Below the pieces are notes generated by a model, which had not been told where the DNA came from, made no database searches, and worked only from the letters and a program-made list of their open reading frames with translations. The position numbers and the translations under genes are program-made. This document shows, one piece after another, positions 24,401 through 35,168 of a stretch of DNA of 64,000 nt (positions are counted from its first letter, which is position 1; each line of letters opens with the position of its first letter). The stretch comes from Oikopleura dioica. Its lineage: Eukaryota > Chordata > Appendicularia > Copelata > Oikopleuridae. The stretch covers positions 13,128,157 to 13,192,156 of the forward strand of contig OU015566.1 in assembly GCA_907165135.1 (NCBI GenBank), in the 5' to 3' direction.

Positions 24401-27400
24401 TTTTTGATGACGGTTTACTAAGCCGCCATAAAAAAAGTCGTCCAAATAGTTTTCTCATTAGTTTCATAAAACTGACAATTGACCCTGGTTACAAAATATT
24501 GTTTTTGAACCGTAAACGCAGCTATCTCGACACAGAAACTTAATTTCCAAGCAAAGAGTTCATCCTTCGGTTTTCGTGCACAACAACTTTTCTGTTTTCA
24601 ACAATGCTCGTTTTCCTCCTTACCGTAAAAACATATGTGTCTGTTAGCCACAGTAGAAATGGCTTGATATCATAACATTGCTTATTTTCGTGAACAATGT
24701 CGGAAATCGTCAACAGAGTAAATATCAAATATTGTTAACGATTAACGAATTCCGACAAACGGAAAGATCAAACTAAAGTTAATCGGTCTGGCTGCCAAAC
24801 GGGGTTAATCCAATCAATTGGTCTTCTGTTTGTTAAGTAAGATTTTCCGGTACAATACAAAAAAAAAGCTGAAGTCGAACCTTTCGGCAGACCCTCTTTT
24901 CCGCTTATTTTGGAAAAGACAGTAACTGAACAGACAAACATTGGGTCTGTTGAAACCCAAGTCGAAAAACAAACGGCTGAGGTCTTATAAGCTTTTTCGC
25001 CAGCCACTGAAAAAATGCCTAAATATCCAAGCTGCCCTTATCCAATTTCGCTAGTACTCGGTGTTTCTTGTAAAACTTTGCTTTCCGCTCAGGGGTTGGG
25101 TTGCCGGCTAACTGAGGACAAAACTCAAAAGTCTAAAGAATAACTCCAGCTGCGAACAAATTCAATTATCTTACATGTGGTGATATTATTTATAGAACAT
25201 GAAAATTGATGAGCGCCTATCGTATTTTGGCGAAGCATGTCTTTCTTTTTATCATCATCTGCACCATTGTAACCAATTCTCAATTGATACAAGGAAAGTC
25301 ATTGTTATTTAAGCATTCAAAATTGACTTCGATTTCGAGCCATTCTATATTCTAGCGGTGGTGTTATGATATGACTCCGTTGTAGAATCAAGACTTTGTT
25401 AGATCAAATTAAAATTGATTTTTGTTTGATATTTTCAACTGGCGTTTGGATCCAAGAATTTGATTCTGATGACAAGAGTTTGGAATAAACTTTTCGTCTC
25501 ATTTGTTCCCCGCTCTAGGTCGCTAGGCTGGTGATCGATCTCTTTGTTTAGGACACTGACCTAAACATGGAACGATTAGCCAGTTTAACCGCAGAGGTGA
25601 CGCACTGGACAAAGTTGGCGGTCCGGCACCGATTTCAAAATAATAAAACCGCTGAAAATTCACCAAGACTGTCGATTTCATCAGCGATTTTCGGGTTCTA
25701 AAAGGGTTCATAATGCAGATAGCAGGTGTGAATGTAAAAGAAACTTGTTATAGTGCGCAAATGTACAAGTAATCGCGTGGCTTGAGACATGCGACCAGTT
25801 CATGAAGCAATAAAAGGTATTAGGGGCTAAGCAAAGCTCCTATTACTGCTCCCCTTACTTATCATCCTCACACAGTCGATAGTAGATTATAACGATTTAA
25901 AGAACTCGGGTTTCTTAAACTCAAGTTGATAGCAGGTCACGCTTCTGCCAGTCCATAAATAGAAACTTGTATAATTACCAGCTCGTTGACACATTTTTCT
26001 TTTTACCGATTTGTCGGTCGTTTATTGCCTCTTCAAATAACGGTCTTTTTTAGTTTTGAACGCGCACTCACGCTTTCTGGAAAACTGCCTCCGCTCCGGC
26101 CAGCTGTCGACAAAAGACATCTTCCGGATCATTCACAAGATCCTGCTCGTTGTATCTCAATTCGTCAACTTCCTCAATCAGACCTTTGCTCAGGTAAGTT
26201 CCGACTCAACCATGGTTTCAAGGGCATTAAGCCTGACAGCTCTTTTTTTAAAGCGCTTGAATCAAGCGGCTTGATAAAAGTTAAAGCCATTAGATCTTTT
26301 TCTTAAGGGGGTAGAAACAGCTTTTTTCGAAAAAAGACGATTTTTGACCAGCGCTACAGACAAGAGAATCTTACATTTTCAATTTTTCTCTTCATATTTA
26401 GATAGATACATCTTAGATCTAGGAACATCTCCCTCAAAATTGGTTTTAGTCATCAAATTTTTGAGTAAGCGGGCTCAGAAGCAGCTCATCTCTCCGAAAT
26501 TCTCGATTTTCGCCAATTTTCAAACACGAATATCTCGAGTCCCCTGATAGTTAAACAAATTTCATTCACATTTTTGTTAAGCTCAACCCTTTTTCTAGGA
26601 ACATTTATGAGGAAATTCCGTGAACATAAATAAATCTTATACTTTCTTTTATGTAGCAGCAGTCCAAAATCGAGAAAGCTGTTTCTACCCCCTTAATGAG
26701 AATTGATTTTGATCAATAAAACCTTGAGCGGATCTTCTCATTCATCCCGGAAATCACCGCTTCACAATCTTCCGGAGTTACCCGCGTTAATAACGAACGA
26801 GAATCACTACCGGAGAATGTGAAACATTCATTCTTTATAAAGGCTGAGCATTCGCTCAAATTTTCTACAATCTTAGCCCAGACCATCTGTCAGCAATCCG
26901 CCGCTAATTTTAACTGTCCCGGACATTTTTGATCGCCCCTTTTCACAGTCAAAATTCTCTTCCTACTCGTGAACTTTCTCGGTAATTGATGAATACGGCA
27001 TGTTATGTAAGATGAAATAACTCAAAGGCGTAAAAAATAGACTGGTTAAAAAGGTACAATTAAATCATTTATGATCATTCGCATTTTAAAACTATTTGGC
27101 CCAATCCTTGGCTACTAAGTATTTACAAATTTGGATTAGCTGATAACAAGCATCATCGAAGACGTAGTGCTTTTACACGCTGAGATTGAGTTTGGTTATT
27201 TTTGTAGAACCTATTTTCCATCAATTTTCACCCCTGTCTAATAATGAGCATAACCCGTATTAGGATTGAGGGCTGATCTTATTCAAAATTAACTAACTTG
27301 CGTCTTTCTGAAGTAATAATTACAGTCTGACATTGTGATGATTATTTTTTTGGTCTATTTTTTACAATGATGCAATTTTGAACTTGCTCCACTTCGACCT

Positions 27401-28206
27401 AAAAAGTATCGCCATTAAAATTCCTCGTGAACAAGTCGTTATTTTAACGATCGTCAAAATTACGTGAACAGCATCTCAGAAACTTTAGCATTGAACTTTC
27501 AGGTTGAGCAGCTTTCTGCACTAATTGGCACTACCGATTTTGACGAAAGCATGGAGCGACTATTTGGGGAGCACTTCCAGGAGCAAGTTCGTCTTCACGA
27601 CAAGAGCTTCTCGGACAAGATCAAAAGGGTAAGTTGAATGCGATCGAAAAGGTCACGAAACGACCGTTCATTATTCTTACAGTACGGAAAACTAAAGTGT
27701 CGGTAAATTCGTTTTGCGGTCGAGTCCGACCGAACCCCAAGAAAAAGGAAGCGCAATTTCCTGATCCAACCTAGGCTGGTGAATACATCGGTCAAAACTC
27801 TCAATAATCGGGCGAACTCCACGTCCTTTTTTTCTAAAAACCAACGTATTCGGAACTTCCGAATCGGAAGCATTACGGAGGAGGAAGGACTATTTTGGAA
27901 CGGAAAACTGTTTTTGCTCGAAACATATTTCTTTGATGCTACATTTTAGACGAAATTCAATTCAGCAAAAACACCTTTGGTTTAAAAATAGCGGTCTAAG
28001 ATCTCATATCTGTCCAGAGTCTATTTTAAAAACAGAATTACGAGATTGCGCCGCTGCCCATCACATGAATGCTAAAATTACTGTTTCAGCTAATTGTCGA
28101 GTTGGAGAACATTCAAACGAAAGAAACGTCCGATTCGATCATGAATCTCCTTCTCAAGCTGGACTACAACCGCTACTACGGTCACTTCCCTGCGACGCGA
28201 GCTTAG
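3442..28206 (+). CDS. TUBGCP2: Gamma-tubulin complex component 2 (GCP2, Spc97/Spc98 family), 18 exons
   Basis: GCP2 pairs with GCP3 and gamma-tubulin to form the gamma-tubulin small complex that nucleates microtubules at centrosomes. Exons (plus strand): 3442-3675, 3803-4018, 4110-4361, 4684-4998, 5043-5116, 7510-7700, 10641-10830, 11090-11187, 19449-19600, 20603-20710, 21963-22085, 22187-22234, 22279-22362, 22791-22871, 24190-24271, 26054-26193, 27503-27628, 28090-28206. All phases agree, giving about 876 residues against about 900 in human GCP2. Landmarks collinear with vertebrate GCP2: SDEFKIHH at the start, YDELKSKNVRVLDGLVFIL across exons 1/2, GALPTESQESELVRDLL across 3/4, TGKYLNVVAECGHDIA across 7/8, RLRSVKRFFLLDQSDF in exon 9, FDYVVKWPLSLIISRKQL across 11/12, FGVIEPQW in exon 15. 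The GCP N-terminal (grip1) region spans roughly residues 230-520 and the C-terminal gamma-tubulin-binding (grip2) region about 525-870. Met1 at 3442 or the Met at 3466 could start. Thirteen introns are GT-AG, two of them 44 nt long; introns 7, 10, 11 and 14 fit GA-AG. Exon 10 could end at 20704 instead (see intron 10). The gene is interrupted by several transposons but has no in-frame stop. Confidence 0.95.
5957..6376 (+). mobile_element. hAT-type MITE, copy 1, in GCP2 intron 5
   Basis: A 420-bp element flanked by a perfect 8-bp direct repeat GTCTGGAT (5949-5956 and 6377-6384). The ends are inverted repeats beginning CAGAGYTGG followed by AAAAAAGTATACTTC (a one-base gap separates the arms). 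The inside is rich in GAAGTATACTTC palindromes and GAAGGGCG motifs and has no coding capacity. An 8-bp duplication and CAGAG termini are the known signature of the hAT superfamily. A second copy in opposite orientation is at 53568-53956. Confidence 0.9.
7958..8232. mobile_element. Inverted-repeat element (MITE-like) in GCP2 intron 6
   Basis: Arms at about 7958-8046 and 8142-8232 are reverse complements with gaps. The best block is TCTGAGGATTGGGGGAAAG on the left matching CTTTCCCCCAATCCTCAGA on the right; the outer block reads CGAACNGCCATA. Both arms carry TCACGTGA. I could not define a target-site duplication, so the exact ends are uncertain. Confidence 0.6.
8300..9767. other. Intronic sequence of GCP2 intron 6, no feature assigned
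   Basis: AT-rich intron sequence with a GC-richer patch at about 9040-9190 that has no frame matching GCP2 and no inverted repeat. A short (AAT)n tract lies at 9216-9228. Confidence 0.5.
9770..10169. mobile_element. 400-bp TIR element with TA flanks in GCP2 intron 6
   Basis: Long inverted arms (about 9770-9895 and 10013-10169) contain a repeated block CTAAACTTTGA / TCAAAGTTTAG in different contexts. Termini read AAATAGGTGGTGGTC inwards from both ends. The dinucleotide TA flanks both ends (9768-9769, 10170-10171), which fits a Tc1/mariner-type target. No transposase frame is present. Confidence 0.7.
10831..11089 (+). other. GCP2 intron 7: GA-AG intron bounded by inverted repeats
   Basis: Protein alignment across exons 7 and 8 (..AECG-HDIA..) requires removal of 259 nt whose ends are GAAAGGGGGATGAATT and AATTCATTCCCCCTTTTTAAAG. 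These are inverted repeats sitting at the splice boundaries. No GT-AG pair preserves the conserved ECGHD. GA-AG is the neatest solution; one-base slides (GG-AA, AA-GT) give the same or a synonymous protein. Confidence 0.8.
13530..14610 (-). repeat. 57-bp tandem repeat, left foldback arm (about 19 units)
   Basis: Each unit contains GGCCAAGCCGACCCGAAGGG, then AGGCCAGTCCCGTCTCTTGA and ATTCAGCAAGGTAAG, with an EcoRI site (GAATTC) in nearly every unit. Variants include GGACCAAGC for GGGCCAAGC and TTCTGTC for TCCCGTC, which alternate in blocks, suggesting higher-order duplication. Because 57 is 19 codons, long spurious frames run through it. Confidence 0.95.
15363..16842 (+). repeat. 57-bp tandem repeat, right foldback arm (about 26 units)
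   Basis: The same unit as in the left arm but in reverse complement. Several units are 56 bp, lacking one C in CCTCCCCTTCGG, which breaks the frame at intervals. The array is about 400 bp longer than its partner, so copy number has changed independently in the two arms. Confidence 0.95.
17830..19440. other. Rest of GCP2 intron 8, no further element defined
   Basis: AT-rich intronic sequence. A short GA-rich tract is at 18562-18578, followed by a small repeat GCGCACTGCACTGCGCACT near 18590-18610. No exon matching GCP2 is missing here, because exons 8 and 9 join directly at conserved residues. Confidence 0.5.
19622..20158. mobile_element. MITE with 9-bp target-site duplication in GCP2 intron 9
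   Basis: A 537-bp element flanked by perfect 9-bp repeats GGATACGTG (19613-19621 and 20159-20167). Terminal inverted repeats start GGGTGCGCGTCGTTTGC and extend at least 48 bp; a second inverted block holds TGCGTCAATTGCTACGG and GCCGGGTCGGTTTTGTCGG. A telomere-like (CCCTAA)n stretch is at about 19986-20000. A 9-bp duplication is typical of Mutator-like elements, but the family is an inference. Confidence 0.92.
20711..21962 (+). other. GCP2 intron 10: non-canonical intron with 11-bp inverted repeats near its ends
   Basis: Exon 10 (..VLAPTDL..) and exon 11 (ITQLMRII..) match adjacent segments of GCP2, but no GT donor lies at the junction. GGGATCGCAAA at 20709-20719 is mirrored by TTTGCGATCCC at 21943-21953. 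A GA-AG splice after CTTCGG keeps frame and adds Leu-Arg; a CT-AG or GC-CA splice at 20704/20705 would match human spacing exactly. Confidence 0.7.
22086..22186 (+). other. GCP2 intron 11: 101-nt GA-AG intron
   Basis: The highly conserved segment FDYVVK-WPLSLII is split here. The intron begins GAATCGGCTTAAAC and ends CCCTTTTAAG; the upstream base is G as at the other GA donors. No GT-AG choice retains the conserved Lys-Trp junction. Confidence 0.8.
22872..24189 (+). other. GCP2 intron 14: 1.3-kb GA-AG intron
   Basis: Exon 14 ends ..FVQHLQ and exon 15 starts SYITFGVIEPQW, contiguous in the family (..FVQNIQYYMMFEVMEPTW..). The intron starts GAATAGCGGATAG and ends TTTATCCGCTTCAAAAG, imperfectly inverted. 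No canonical pair gives this join. Confidence 0.8.
26307..26692. mobile_element. TTAA-flanked inverted-repeat element in GCP2 intron 16
   Basis: TTAA at 26303-26306 and 26693-26696 flanks a 386-bp insert whose ends are GGGGGTAGAAACAGCTTT and its reverse complement. TTAA duplication is characteristic of piggyBac-type transposition. No transposase frame is present. A related block GTAGAAACAGCTTTTG occurs at about 29953. Confidence 0.8.
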
Positions 28207-28289
28207 TCCAACATGTTTCGTTCACTCAGTTCAATTTTTACACATTCCTACCACTGTCAGCTTTATCTTTCACTTACTGTCACATTCCA

Positions 28290-28300
28290 AATAAAATAAA
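28290..28300 (+). terminator. Polyadenylation signal pair of GCP2
   Basis: Two overlapping AATAAA hexamers start 84 nt after the GCP2 stop codon, an expected position for a compact 3' UTR. Confidence 0.7.
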
Positions 28301-31300
28301 AGATTCAGTAAACGGAAATAACCGCGAGAGCGATTCAAGACTTTCAAGAATTTTAATCTTTATTGCTGTAAGGTGTTGTAAGGCATCTTGTAATCAGCAG
28401 TGCCCGGCAGCTAGACGGTCCTTTCTGCGATGAAAAAAGGAAGCTGTACTCTGGTCTTTCAAGCTAGCCTCGGAATTCTGTTCGATTGTGCATCTCAAAG
28501 AGGGGTATCCTCTCGAAGACAACCTCTCCTGACCCTGTAATGAACTCAAGAATTTTGTATTTCAGTTCTCATTTTGAGCAGAAGCCTTTTAGTGATAATA
28601 TGAGTCCGTTCCTACACGATCCGCTCGTCATATTCTCACGATTAAAACGCCTAGGGTAGGAGGTTAACTAAGATCGCATAGGATGAAGCTGAGAGAGAGA
28701 GAGAGAGAGAGTGTGTCTGCGGTGATATCAACAAGAGGCTCTCATCAAAAGAGACGATGGGAAAGTGACCACTCCCGCGTCTGATTTATCCTTATCGATG
28801 TCTATGGAAGTCATTCGCCGAGTCTGAGAAAGAATCTGTGCCCACCCTGGTTAACAGAAATCAACGGGATTTTCATCAACTTAAGGACCCCTCCGTCATG
28901 TGATAATGACTTTTTCAAACAGGGATATCGGGTTGATCCCCTTAAGATTTTTGAAATATTTTTTGAGTATTTTGTAGCTCGATAGCTGCTCTAGGGAACC
29001 AGAAGGAAAACAAGCTCATAGGCCTCTTAAGGGTGTCGTAATGATAAGTTAAGGTAAAATATTTTTTAAACATGGATATCATTATGATCACCTTAACTGA
29101 TCAAAATTTTTTTTTGTTGAAAATTTAGCTGAGACCCTTGTCTAGGGCACCGCATCAAATGTATTATGATATCTTAAGGGTTTCACTAAGAAAATATGGT
29201 TTGAAGATGGGTGATCGGCCGAAAAATGGGCAAATTTAGCTAAAAAAGCCCGAAAATCGTGATTTTCAAAGTCAATTTTGAGGGTCAAAGAGTCGAAATA
29301 GAATTTTACGACAATAATGAAAAATGATCCTCAGAACTCAGAGAATCGATTCCCGAAAATCGTCAAACATGACGGGGGGGGGGTCCTTAAAAGCACTTAA
29401 AGTCTTCGCTCGGATACGTTTTATGAAGTTAATAAAACGAAACTCTCAATCTGATTTTTATCATTATTTAAGGCCACTTTATGGGCAGCAAAAACTATTA
29501 AACTCGTTTTTAAGGTCTTCTTTTATCAGCATCGAAATTCTTTAACTGATTTTCTAGGGCAAGCTAGGTCTAAATTTGTCAAAAATCCTCGACAGTTGGG
29601 AGAATTGAGACGGTTTCGAATACATCGTTAAGTCAAGCCATGTCTGGAGGAACAAAGCAAGCAGATTGCAGGTGTTGCCCCGCGCATTCTCCGTGTTCTT
29701 TTATGCTCAGAGACGCTCGTCGACGATTTTAGACGTTTTAACCCATTTCTGCTCTTTTCGCAATCAAAAACGGAAAATAGATTTTCTCATCGAAAATAGC
29801 AAAATAGGGTGTCTAATAATAGCCTCGTTGAGCCTCAATCAATTCAAATTTTAGACACTAAATTGGCTCATCCGCTTCTCTGGTGATTTGAGAAATTCAC
29901 TTTTCAATGAAAAGTTTTCATCCTTAGTAACAGTAAGTGTAGTGGTAAAAGTGTAGAAACAGCTTTTGTTTGGCAGCTGAGGGATTAGCATTGAAACAAG
30001 GGATGTAGCATGTTTTATCAATAGTTAAAGCTAAGTACAATTAAGTTGCATTTGGGTTTAAATCTCCTCATTATGGAATGGAGCTTTTTCGTATTTCCAA
30101 AGAACGCATTTCGCCATAAAAAGCGATAGTATGAAAAACATGCAAATCAAAATTGAGTCCGACATCTAATTTATTGTCGCTAAAACAGCATTCGTAGATA
30201 ATCGGAATGCATGTTCCGCGAGCATCACCGGGGCCGCCGACAATATCCCGGGAGAGTGATAAGAAGAGGACGAACGAAAAGATCCAGATGGGACCAGTTT
30301 ATGTCAGTTTTTGATGGCTCATTCAAACATTCTTCTTTTGAAACAAAAATGCTGAGAAACAAATTTCAAAGTTGCTTTCGCGCAAGATTAGTTACCTATC
30401 TGTTTGTTACTACCGTTAACTTTGCGGCTTACTTTCCTGACTGGCTATTTTACCAAACATCTCCATGACTTGTAATGGGTGGGTAAGAGGTGGCTAATTG
30501 AAAGTAAACAATCGCAGAGAAATTTCCGTGGCCCCTTATCGCCAGGTTTACAGGCTAAACTTGCCGCTGACTGATTACGGTGGACTTAACCTGACGATAA
30601 CAATGGTACTTTGGGAAATCAGAAACGTCGAACTCGTGGCGATCAATACCGGGATTACATTTCCCATATCCGTGATAAAGGAGCTTGGTAGCGTTTTGAC
30701 TCCGAATAGCCGTCGCCGTTTACATGTAGATAAGGGTCGAGATTAGAATGGAAAGGCTTGCTTTATCATTTGGTGCTTTTGATATCACTTCAAGCGCCAA
30801 GGTTCGATTAATGTGTGGATCAATATGTACAGAAAGAGAGTACTTTGAGTGTCAAAAACGATGAAAAATGAAGTTGTAATCATATATAAATCGTGTTGGC
30901 TTGCGTTTTCTGTTTTCGCCTCAAATATTGCCGAGTGTTGGGTACTACTAGTAAACCCTTTAAAAGTCGCCAGTACCAACGTTTTGGAAAGTTGATGATC
31001 AAATAACATGGCACCGGAGCCGCCCTAAATACAATACAGATTTGTCGAATGATTTGAATCGAGATTTCTGTTTTAAAAAACGTGAGTTTCTTTTTCTGTT
31101 TTCTTTGTTGTAAGTCCTTACCAGTGAGTTCGTGTTAATTTTCGATAGTTCAGTGGCTAAATGAATAATTCCGTCAATCGAACCGGCCCGAGTTGAGGCT
31201 TAATTGCAGTGGCCAAGTTCAGGCACGTTCTTATTTCAAGCCTTGTTCTCGATCATTACTACTAATCAATCTCTTTTACATGTTAGTAGTCCTAGTAGGA

Positions 31301-32980
31301 CCAAAGTAACTTTGCCCTGCTCCGGTAGCGGTATCGATATTTTCCGATTGAAAGGTTTTTGGTCATGTTTCCTGTTTTAATTTCTTACACAAATAGAAGA
31401 GTATCACCAAATATATTCTGGAATAATTTCGAATGATGATACTCGATTGCGTCGCAATTGCGGAAAACCTGCTCCATCCGAACTGGCAGAAAGGGTTAAC
31501 TGGATAGAACGTGCTGAGCGCAACTGAGAGGGACGTAGTAAAGCCCCTCAAGGCTGGTTAGAGCTACTCTTGGCCAATTGCTCGGTCACGTAAGTGATGA
31601 AAATTCCAGAGCAGCTCAGTTCTCTTCGATAGTACCTTTTCATGAAATAGAACAACGCAGCCAATCGCTGCTAGTACCGTTTACAATCACACCGGTTGAC
31701 AATAGGTAAACTACCGCGCAGGGGAGGTATTTTTGATGATCCAAAAGAAAGTGTATTGAATACAGTAAGATCTTTGCCTGTAAAAGATTCTTCAAGAGCA
31801 CCTCCTTGTCGGTCGGAGTTAGACTCAAACACGTGATCCGAAAAATTATCCAACTGCGCTTGTCTTGAATAAATTACTCTAATCCATTACTAATTCATTG
31901 CCTAGTGTGGTTTTTCCCGAGCAAAATACTTGGATGATGTTTATTGGCAGCAACCGCAGACATAAAAAAGACATGATCGATTTTGCTCTGTAATTTTTTA
32001 TAAGAGCTGTCGTTTTTTCAAAGTAAGGCGAAAACCTGGGGATTTTTGTTATTTTTGCCTTGTTTTTTAGACAGAAGAAACCCTTAAGCTTGTTATGGGC
32101 GATAATTAGTCGTTCGTATTTACCCCTTGCATCTTTATCAGGCGCTGGAATGATGATGATAATTGTCAATTATTCGCCGGATATAAATAAAGAAAATCGA
32201 CAAATTAATTAAATTTGTAGATTGGAGTCTATATTTAAATAGACTCCATGTCACCCTTTTCTCCTCCATTCGCCTTTCCATTGCATTTATATACAAATAA
32301 AGAGTTGTTTTGGAAGCATCAGATGGGCTTAGTTAATTTTTTGAGGATAGTGATGTTGGTACAAAGTAAAATCTGCCGGCGTCATCAATTGTTGTCTTCC
32401 CGCGAATTGAGTTACTTTTCCTCAAGAATACCCCCTTCGTAGCCCCTTGTTTTCTACATAAGAAGATATTTTTCTACAGAAATGCACCTCAACTAAAGTT
32501 GATGGCTTTAGGAAACTCCCAGCCTACAAAATTGCTGTTTTATTTGAACCGGGGTCTCTTTAAAAGAGCCACTTTCGAATTATTTCATGGAAAAAAATGA
32601 AAACTAAGCAAAAAAAAATCTGTCGAAAAAACCCTCTTGAGGAAGACAAACCCCTTTAAAATGGACTAAACCAATTTATGGAAGTGCATTTTTGGTTTAC
32701 CAATAAGATTGCTGTATTTTGCCTACAGGCCAATCGAAACCCTGGTCCATAAAATCACTTTCATAAATGGATACTTCCTGGAAGTTCCTTTTAAAATGGG
32801 GACCCCTGTATATCTACCTGTATAAGCAGATTTTCCCTTTGATTCAAAGGAACCTTTCTGTAATTGCTTGTGACGCAAAATGATAAGGCTTTTTATTCAG
32901 CGGGTTTTATATAGATTAAGACATGTCTACGCAAATCAGCTTTAAAGCAAATGTTAGTGTCCGCTAAAAGCATATTTCCG
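28301..32980. other. Intergenic region after GCP2; simple repeats only
   Basis: A (GA)n tract is at 28690-28711 and a run of ten G at 29372-29381. Two diverged copies of an approximately 145-bp block (about 28900-29030 and 29040-29190) share GGATATC..TTGATC..CCTTAA and TAGGGMACC, and contain TTAAGGGTGTC/TTTC ends. A small coding-like segment with an acceptor (30193-30258, ending in TGA) reads ..DNRNACSASITGAADN.. but cannot be linked to anything. No supported gene. Confidence 0.5.
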
Positions 32981-32988
32981 TAGCGCAG

Positions 32989-33183
32989 ACAATTCGGACT
33001 TATCTAACCTCTTTTTTACGGCTCTTGGAAAAAGTCTGCTTGCCAGATGATCCGCTCTCAGCTCCAGAAGGACGACACAAAGCCGACATTGAGGTTTCAA
33101 ATCCAAATACATCCAAAAATGCATCAGCTGACTTCCTCGGTGTATATTTACTGGCTGGACTGTACAATCTTGAGGAGGTTTGA
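32989..33183 (+). CDS. Weak coding island, unidentified
   Basis: After a CAG acceptor the plus strand is open for 65 codons to TGA. The translation has ordinary protein composition, including LRLLEKVCLPDDPL, EGRHKADIEVSNPN and FLGVYLLAGLYNLEE. The minus strand is also open here for 119 codons, which lowers confidence. I recognise no family and see no partner exon. It may be an orphan exon or a decayed fragment. Confidence 0.22.
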   Translation, partial: TIRTYLTSFLRLLEKVCLPDDPLSAPEGRHKADIEVSNPNTSKNASADFLGVYLLAGLYNLEEV

Positions 33184-33199
33184 ACTTCGGAAGACTCGA

Positions 33200-34425
33200 C
33201 TTCGAGCTCGTTAACAGGCGTGCAAATTTAGAAAACCGCATAATTAGAGAAATTTTCCAACTCAAAAGAAGGATGAGATCAAAATCTCGAGTTCGCGAGG
33301 GACATTTAAACATGCCACGTTAGAATTAAATATGCAGCTCTTTGAAAAAAGAGAGTTTAAAAAAAGTTCATTTGCTTAATTTGAAAATTTTATCGAAAAA
33401 AAAACATATCCACGTTTCTAGCGCCTCTGGCCCAATGATTTATCGTCTAGTGCTCCTGATTTCTCTGAATATCCTTCGTTAAGTACTTAATTTGCCGACT
33501 TGTTCTTCAATTATGAATTTAGTTAACACTCTTGTTCGCCATTGCTTTGAAAGAACACTAATTATACGAAAATGAGCGGATATATTTGATATGAAACAAA
33601 TGTATAATTTGCGATATCATCGATAGGTCTTTCAATTAACAAGATTCTCTCTGAGGTTAATTGAGTTTCTATTGAAGACGCATTGAACCCTAGAACTCGC
33701 TTTTATTCAACAAAGGTACCGTCTTGAATTTTCTACTTTTTTTCTGATGTCATTTTTTTGCAATGATGAGTTGATGGGTGAAAGGTGCGAGTTTGTAACA
33801 GAGTTACCTGAATTAGAATAAAGCTTCGTTTCTAAAAATACCCAGCATCTTACATTATCACCTCTTTACGTAAAGTCATCCCCCTGGCAGAGTGATCAGG
33901 TGCGAATGAGGAAAGTTGCCGGGTGGTCTTTGCTGCTTCTCGACGTGACCATCATCTCCCGCCGCGTCTTATCACGCCAAACAACCGTGACTGACCGAAT
34001 CGGTCGAGAATTTTTCCAATTCAGAATAATTCTTTCCAAATTTCAAATGCAAAATCCACACCGCGAGAAAGAATCTGACATTCAACTGAAGCTGCTTTCG
34101 ATTTTCATATTGACCTATTTTTATCAAAACGAAGCACTTTTTTTCTGCTGCTTCTATCAAAATTTAATTCATCAAGCGCCGTTTTTTTCCGCAAGATGCA
34201 CTTGAATCTTTAGATCTTGTGAAGTATTTTATTTTGACACAGGTTCGGTAGACCTAACTTAAGTACTTTAGCTTATTTCATTACTGTATTTTTGTACGAA
34301 ACAACTTCGATCAAAAATATGTCAGAAGGTTAATTGCTATTTTAGTGGGTCCCTCAGAGTCAGGAAGATTTATTTCATGGATTTTATTGTGTATTAAAAT
34401 ACATTAATTAATTAAGCTAACGCCC
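33200..34425. other. Intergenic, AT-rich, nothing assigned
   Basis: No inverted-repeat element, exon or RNA gene is recognisable; short frames have poor composition. Confidence 0.4.
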
Positions 34426-34429
34426 TTAA

Positions 34430-35168
34430 GGGACCCGGTTAGGTAGCGCCGCGCCGAACTTCAAGCGCTCGCCGTTATTCTTGTGAATAAAATTTTTGTA
34501 ATTTTCTTTTTGCAAATGACATCTACAGCTCTTCAGCTTTCTCATCCAGTTTTCTGTTTTCCTCTATCACCACTCATCGATGAGCTAGATCAAAAAAGAG
34601 GGGAGCGCAACTTCAAAAAGCATCAAGTCCTGCAAATTATATTTAATCTTTCAGAAACCTGCACCATTAAAAAGCCCATTAAATTCTCTACAGATTCCAC
34701 CTAATGCGCAAAACTGAAACAGTACTAATAAGCGATACAGGTCAAACAAACAAAAATTCCTTGCGCGCGCCCAGCAGGAATCATGTCTCGGGAGCCCAAA
34801 ATAGCGTCCTGCCGCGCCGCGCCGTGCTGAGCGCGCTAAGATTTCTGGTTTATCAGCCGTTAATCCGAAATAAGTTATGTTTCAGTTTTGCGCATTAGGT
34901 GGAATTTGTAGAGAATTTCATGGGCTTTTTTAATGGTGCAGGTTTCTGAAAGATTAAATATAATTTGCAGGACTTGATGCTTTTTGAAGTTGCGCTCCCC
35001 TTTTTTGATCTAGCTCATCGATGAGTGGTGATAGAGGAAAACAGAAAACTGGATGAGAAAGCTGAAGAGCTGTAGATGTCATTTGCAAAAAGAAAATTAC
35101 AAAAATTTTATTCACAAGAATAACGGCGAGCGCTTGAAGTTCGGCGCGGCGCTACCTAACCGGGTCCC
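34430..35168. mobile_element. 739-bp TTAA-flanked long palindromic element
   Basis: TTAA at 34426-34429 and 35169-35172 flanks an almost perfect inverted repeat with arms of about 290-300 bp. The ends read GGGACCCGGTTAGGTAGCGC inward. The single-copy centre (about 34725-34875) is GC-rich. No coding capacity. TTAA targets suggest mobilisation by a piggyBac-like transposase; the arm length makes it foldback-like. Confidence 0.9.

Noticed and set aside
27933-28433. 166-codon plus frame overlapping GCP2 exon 18
   Set aside because: It runs through the real last exon in a different frame; the exon-18 reading matches the GCP2 C-terminus.
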